Shown: positions 58,250 to 64,000 of the stretch, one piece after another
Layout of the letters: each line of letters opens with the position of its first letter
Position numbering within the stretch: the first letter of the stretch is position 1
Source of the DNA: Progne subis subis
Taxonomy: Eukaryota; Chordata; Aves; Passeriformes; Hirundinidae
Direction: 5' to 3'
Assembly (NCBI GenBank): GCA_022316685.1
Contig: JAKJHU010000085.1
Span: 1,550,001-1,614,000, forward strand
Length of the DNA: 64,000 nucleotides
The notes under the pieces: model-generated
What the model saw: only the letters and a program-made list of their open reading frames with translations
The model's database searches: none
Told to the model about the DNA's origin: nothing
Made by a program: the position numbers and the translations under genes

Positions 58250-59171
58250 TTACAATGCAGGAGAAGTTAAACTTCAGATTCAGAAGAGAGTGATCTACTA
58301 CTGTAAGTTGTCAAGGATTTAAACAGGCTATTGAGTAGGATGATCTCTATTACATCGTCTTTAGCACTGCATTGTGCAAATTGTTCTTTGCATTTCACAA
58401 CTTGCTAGAGCACTGCTAACCTCCAGATTTCTCAGGGCTGTTATTTGACTGGGTGAGTAACTGCAGTAGCAGTAATAAGATGTGGATTAAAGATAAAGTT
58501 AAGAAGAACAGCAATTGAAAATGCAGATTTAATGCCTACAATTTTCACTTAAGTTTCTAGACAGCAGAAGAGGGTTTAGACAGACCAGTGCGTTTTGACT
58601 GTCATGAAGCTGTTTAATGGGATTAGAGATCTAGATGCATTTTGACCATCTGAGCTTTATTTGGGGGGGCAGAAATTTGCTGCTGGCAATTTAACTCTCG
58701 CTCCACACCCCTGACAGAACAGCTCTGCAGTTCCAGCCTGACGGGGAGCAGTACGTGCCGTGGTGCAGAGTCCAGACTCTGGAGAGCCCAGCTCTGGGGA
58801 AAGGTAAGGCTGAGCTACCAGGGAGGGGAAGGCACAACCTCGGGTGCAGAGCCTGCCAGCCGTGAGGGGTGACACTGACAAATGGGGAAGGAAAAGTGGC
58901 TGCAGGGCGGCTCTGCCTGCGGGGTCCCAGCGCTGGGATGGAGGGGGATGCGTTCCTTGAGCTCTGCACGTCAGGGATTAAAAGAAGGTCCACAATGCCA
59001 GAGAAATTTCATCACGTTTCTGGGATCAGTTTTCAGGTCACAGATTACCACTGCTGGTTCCTGGGTTTGCAATGCAGCTCTGCAAATGGATCGATTAAAA
59101 GTTAACAACAAAGACCGATTCCATTAAATATTCAGGAACATCTGAAATTTATTTGGCATGAGATCTCAGCC

Positions 59172-59190
59172 TTTTTTTTTTTTTTTTTTT
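59172..59190 (+). repeat. 19-nt T homopolymer
   Basis: Uninterrupted T-run in BCL7A intron 1. Confidence 0.85.
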
Positions 59191-61789
59191 CCCATAAACA
59201 CATTTAAATAATAGATTTGGGATTCAGTTATAGATTAAAAAAATTAAAAATGTTCTTTGCAGGATGGGAGAAGCTGGATGTGACTCCAAATATATATTTT
59301 TATATACGTGATAGCTCCATTTTTAGAAAGAGCCTCCAGAATCAAAAGCAGCCACAATGTACAAATGTCACAAACATCCTCCTGACTATTTGTTTTAGCT
59401 ACTAAAGCCAATCTTATATTTTCCCTTTAGAAGAGGCATTTTCCTGTTTAATTAAGAACAAAGGCAAAACTGAACTATATATGACTATTTGATACATTTT
59501 GGCTCTGTCCATAATGATATTTTAATTGAAGTCCAAAACTATTTCAAATTAATTTCTTTCCCACTGCTCTTCATGGAGCAGTGTTCCCTCAGTGTGTTTA
59601 GACACAGCCATTTGAGTACACTAGGTGGCTAAAGTATGTCAAAATCCAATTTCACTCTAACTTGGAGCTCTACATGCGACAAAAATGACAGTGGAGATGA
59701 GGGCATGTCAATAATGAGAGCATACTTAATTGTGAAGAGATGATCATGATATAATTTGGGGTTTTTTAAGGATACAAGACAAACTAGATTTATTTCTACT
59801 TAAGAAAACCTTTGAAATTATGGAAATAAAACCAGCTAGGGTTTTGTTTTGGGTGTGGGGAGAGGTGAATAAATGCTTTTTTAAAAAATCAAGGTTTTAG
59901 TCTTTTCCTACAGCAAAATATTACTTAGAGATGCTGCACTGGAAAACCAAAAGTTCAAGATACCTGTTAGCATCTCAAAGCAGCCTCACACAGCATCTTC
60001 ACTGGACAGACTGTAGAACACAGGAGGAAACCTATATTAGTAACTTTTTCCTTCTAGTATTAAAGTTAGCCCTGACATTTTAACTCTTCTGAGCTTTTTA
60101 CGTACCACTTTAAGTTTTGATAACCCTCAGCTCTAGGGATTTTTTAACTGATTTCAATACACAGTAATTCAGACAACAACGGGAATATTTTGTGATGGAA
60201 GTACACCAACATCCCAGTCCTGCAAACACTTATGGCTAAAAAGAAAACATCACAGTGCTATTATGCAAATATTTTACATGTGTAAATATTTACAGTATTA
60301 ACAGTTTAAGGACATGGAAGTGTTAATAAGGAAAAAAGAAGACAACCTCCTCTAAAACTTAATAAAAGCATTGGCAGCACAAACACAAATTTGTTAACAA
60401 AGAAACGCAATGACTTTCAGACATTTAAGATCAACAGGGTAAAATAATTTCAAGATTTATGACATTTATTGCAAATTAAGCTTAGAATATTATCTGTAAT
60501 ACTTACTGCCTTACCATTTCAACACAAAACCCAAAATCCAAACAAGCAGACAAAACCCCCAAACCCACTTCTACTCTGAACACTCACTTTTTAATCTTTT
60601 GTGCAAAGACATCATCCCAACCTGCTGATCGAGGACTTTCCTTTTCACTCAGTGAGAACTGACAATTTACTGATGCTGCCCGTGGCAGCAAGTTTGGGAA
60701 ATTCTGCACAAATCACAGAAGATCCTCACTGGCCCAAGGCAGGAATAGGAATGAGGAACTCATGAACTCTTGTGCTCAGTCTGTTGTGAAACCTTAAAAA
60801 GTTCCTTTGCCTGTTTTCCTGTCTGCTGCACCCACCCACCCCAAGATCCTGACCAGAATTCCACCCTCATCACTCAATTCCACCTTTGATAAGTGATGAC
60901 TGAGCAATATCTGTTATTGCACCATCCCCTGTTATTCTCTATGTTGACTGTTGGATTGGAAAAGATGCTAATGAAACACCATCAACCTGACACCGTATCA
61001 GGCTAAAAATGTGGCAATTATCAACTTTACTGGTCCATGTCTAGCTGATAAAACTCCACAGTTTTACAAAAAAAACCCCTATTTTGACTGTATTCAAAGC
61101 TCTCCTGTTCCTCCATGAATGACTCAGGAGTAACAACAGAAAATGGCAAAACTGAAATATATACAACAGTATTTTTTCTTTTAATCTTCCACACTGAGAA
61201 GTATCTTCAACATTTTAGTTATAGCAAATTCAGAACCTAATCAGTGCAACAGAAACAAACCCTTACATTTATCTGAAATTGTGTAAAAGCATTTTTAAAT
61301 TCTGAACTGTATCTGCACAGCATTTAAAGGACAGCCTTTAAAGGGTACAAAGGGTAACCATTAGTATCAACACTTCTTCAGTGCTTATGCCTGAGGCATA
61401 CTAATATTTCAGAACTTACATCATTATATACTCAATTCCCCATTCTAAAAAAACCAAAACTCTCAAACGTATTTATACTTTGTTTAATAACACTAAAGCT
61501 CCACAGATGAACATCAGATTCCACATATAAAAGTAATCTATGGGTGAGCAAACACAACAGTGTATATTACACTTATACAGAAAGTGTCAAGGCAGCTTCT
61601 GCAGCAGCAGCGAGTGCCAGGAACGTTTGATGGCAGAGGCACAGAAAGCCTTTACTGCCAATATATCCCACAAGGAGAGGATTTCCCCACTTGTCTGGCC
61701 TTTTCCCGTCACTACCGTTCATCACAGTGATCTGCGTTTGCACACGGATTTGCTCCCACATACCCCATCTTCTGCTGGTGATCACGAAG

Positions 61790-61797
61790 TGACGTCA
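61790..61797. promoter_or_regulatory. Palindromic CRE (TGACGTCA)
   Basis: A full consensus cAMP response element, the binding site of CREB/ATF factors. It contains a CpG in otherwise CpG-poor intronic sequence. Such 8-mers occur by chance about once in 65 kb, so function is unproven. Confidence 0.25.
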
Positions 61798-64000
61798 TAA
61801 TGCTGAATTTATCACATCACACTCACTTGCATTGCAACAGAGTTTGGTGAAAATCACAGAATTATGACCTCCCTGTGGGATCAAGCAAAAGAGAAAGGGG
61901 ATGGGAAAGAATATGCCATTATTATACACAAAAAGTGCTGTCAGATGCACAGAAAATGATTTTTTGAAGCGTAGGCTTGCTTTTCCGAGCACGCCTACTG
62001 CTGAGTAGATGTTTGTCTAGTGACTAACGTGAAGGAGCCCCAAACACACATGGTGTTTATTGACCAGGCTGCAAATACAATAAAATGCCATGTAGAGAGA
62101 CTGGACAGGGACATGTGGTCACAGACACCTTCTCTGTGGGTTTATCTACGTACAGTACATTTGGGCAGTCCCCTGTACAGTACACATGGCTTAAAGCAAG
62201 CCCTGCTTCGTTCCACGTGGCCACAAGCACCTTGCTCACAGCAGGGAGAATCACGGCTTACACATGCCAGAACTCTACCTTCAGCTTCCACTGAAGTGAG
62301 AGAGCATATCCTGGCTCAGAAAGAAATAATGACAAGCCAGAAAAGAGACAGCACTGGCCAACAGCGTGTTTGGGCCACTACAGAACTTCAGTGCATTCCT
62401 GCACATATATACTGGGTATTTTTACCTCAACCACCACTACTTGAACTACAGTCTTAGCAGAAAACCCAACACAGACAGGCTAAAGCAGGGAGGTGAACTG
62501 GGAGCAGCAAACAGCCTTTTTCCAAAGACATCATGACTCCTTTTCAGAACGAAAGCCCATTTGAAGGAGGAGGCATGAGCAGCAAAACCTGCAGAAACTC
62601 AATCTCAGAGCATTACATACCACACAAAAGCATTTTAGCAAGTCTGAATGGAGACAGTGAACAGAAAAGCTACAGCAGCACTGCCTAGAAATCCTAAATA
62701 GCCACAGCTCACGATCCCAGGCAATGGCATCAGCTAACACAACCTGTGGGGGCTTTTCCCCTCAATTTTCTCCAGGTACTTTCACCAGTTGTCCAGGTTC
62801 ACCTCTTCTTCCTAAGGTGTTATCACTACCCACAGAGGAGGGCTTTGATGGGTCAGAAAAAGGTCAAAGGACCCCGAGAAACACTGCAGTTCAAAGGCAA
62901 GGCAACTCAGTGGGATTTCCCAATTCCTGGTGCATTCTCTAAAGCCAGGATTACCTATTCCCACTGGGTATTCCATTCTTACATGCTTGCACAGCTGTCC
63001 TAAGGCCCAGCAGTGCTATGTACCCATGCAAATTATTTCACTGCCTCCCAAGACATCCAACCACTTATGCTTTCCTCCTGCACATTCCCTATCTCTCAGT
63101 ATTTTCCTTCATTTGATAAATCAGACTTTGACAAAAACCAAGGGTGTCTTCAGTATTTTTCTAATGCTGGTTGATGGCACAACAGTTTCTGCCCCTCTCT
63201 TCTTGAGAGGCCCACTTGGAATCTACAGGTACCCATCAACCTTTAAAGACAAAAAACCAATCCTGTAGCATACACTGAGACAAAAAAATCTGAGAGAAGA
63301 ATTTTAAGTATTGTTAAAGGTAGAACTGTCCTCTTACTGCATAAATTCGACATTTCTGCCACACAAACACAAGGCAACCATGTATTCTGTAAGGCACACG
63401 CTGTGTGTTTTCCAAAACAGATGCTCATTCATGAGCCTGGTTTAAACAAAGGAGATAAGGTTACAGTAATCTCAAGATAAAAACGTAACAACTTCACTGT
63501 TTACTACTAAGTTTCAGCAATAACCAGCAGTGCCACGCGCTCCGTGAACCGACAGGAAGACAGGGGACCTGCATCCAAGCGCTGGCTGTCCAGGAACTCT
63601 GATTTTCTGAGGAACAAAGCCTGCCCGGATGGAAGCTGCTTTCCAGCAGGCACATTCACAGATGTGGCAGCACAGGGATTCAGGAGCACCAAGCACAGCA
63701 AGGTGCTGCACACCTGCACAGGTGGGCAGTGTCCTGGATAAAGCCACTGTCTGCTCAGATGAGTTCACAGCCCGGTCTGTCTCCCTGCCCATCTCTGGCA
63801 CGCACTGCTCTGAGCACACAGGTCTCACAAAACTCTGTTCTAGGAAATGCTGGACGCAAGGTATTTTAATTTTCAGTGGCTGCATTTCCACAGAAGAGCT
63901 GTGGATGGCAACAAATTGCTCCTATTATGCAAATGAAACTGCACACTTGGAAATTGCCGATGTGGCTCTTCTGAAGATGCAGGAATTGCTAGTGTGGAAA

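Overview
The window is vertebrate nuclear DNA, most likely from a bird. It carries small spliced exons with GT-AG introns, one CpG-island promoter, AT-rich introns with few repeats, and a recognisable 3' end of a CR1 LINE, the typical interspersed repeat of birds and reptiles. There are no operons, CRISPR arrays or prokaryotic signals. Identifications come from reading exon translations against remembered vertebrate proteins; no database search was possible.

Two genes lie head-to-tail on the minus strand. (1) MLXIP (MondoA), a glucose-sensing bHLH-leucine-zipper transcription factor, has its whole coding sequence here: 17 coding exons between 42701 (ATG in the CpG island) and 2836-2834 (stop). 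All exon phases join and predict 912 residues; the human protein is 919 as I recall it. Intron 1 is about 23 kb. (2) BCL7A, a SWI/SNF (BAF) complex subunit, has its last five coding exons between 58241 and 49648, followed by a 3' UTR of about 3.6 kb ending near 46080. Its first coding exon, encoding about 31 residues, lies beyond the right edge. The same gene order is known at human 12q24.31. It mirrors the paralogous BCL7B-TBL2-MLXIPL (ChREBP) group at 7q11.23.

From left to right: 1-2833, 3' UTR and downstream flank of MLXIP; 2834-19200, MLXIP coding exons 17 to 2, with a decayed endogenous retrovirus pol fragment in one intron (about 6435-7230); 19201-42330, MLXIP intron 1, with simple repeats, short tandem duplications and an unidentified coding-like exon with good splice sites at 34765-35045; 41985-42870, CpG island with promoter and exon 1; 42871-46080, intergenic, with a CR1 3' fragment and A-rich tracts; 46080-49647, BCL7A 3' UTR; 49648-58241, BCL7A exons; 58242-64000, BCL7A intron 1.

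Functionally the two genes are neighbours rather than a pathway. MLXIP with its partner MLX activates glucose-responsive genes through carbohydrate response elements, and BCL7A belongs to a chromatin remodeller. The items most worth a second look are the orphan exon in MLXIP intron 1, the conserved-looking reading frame in the BCL7A 3' UTR, the retroviral pol remnant and the ancient gene pairing.
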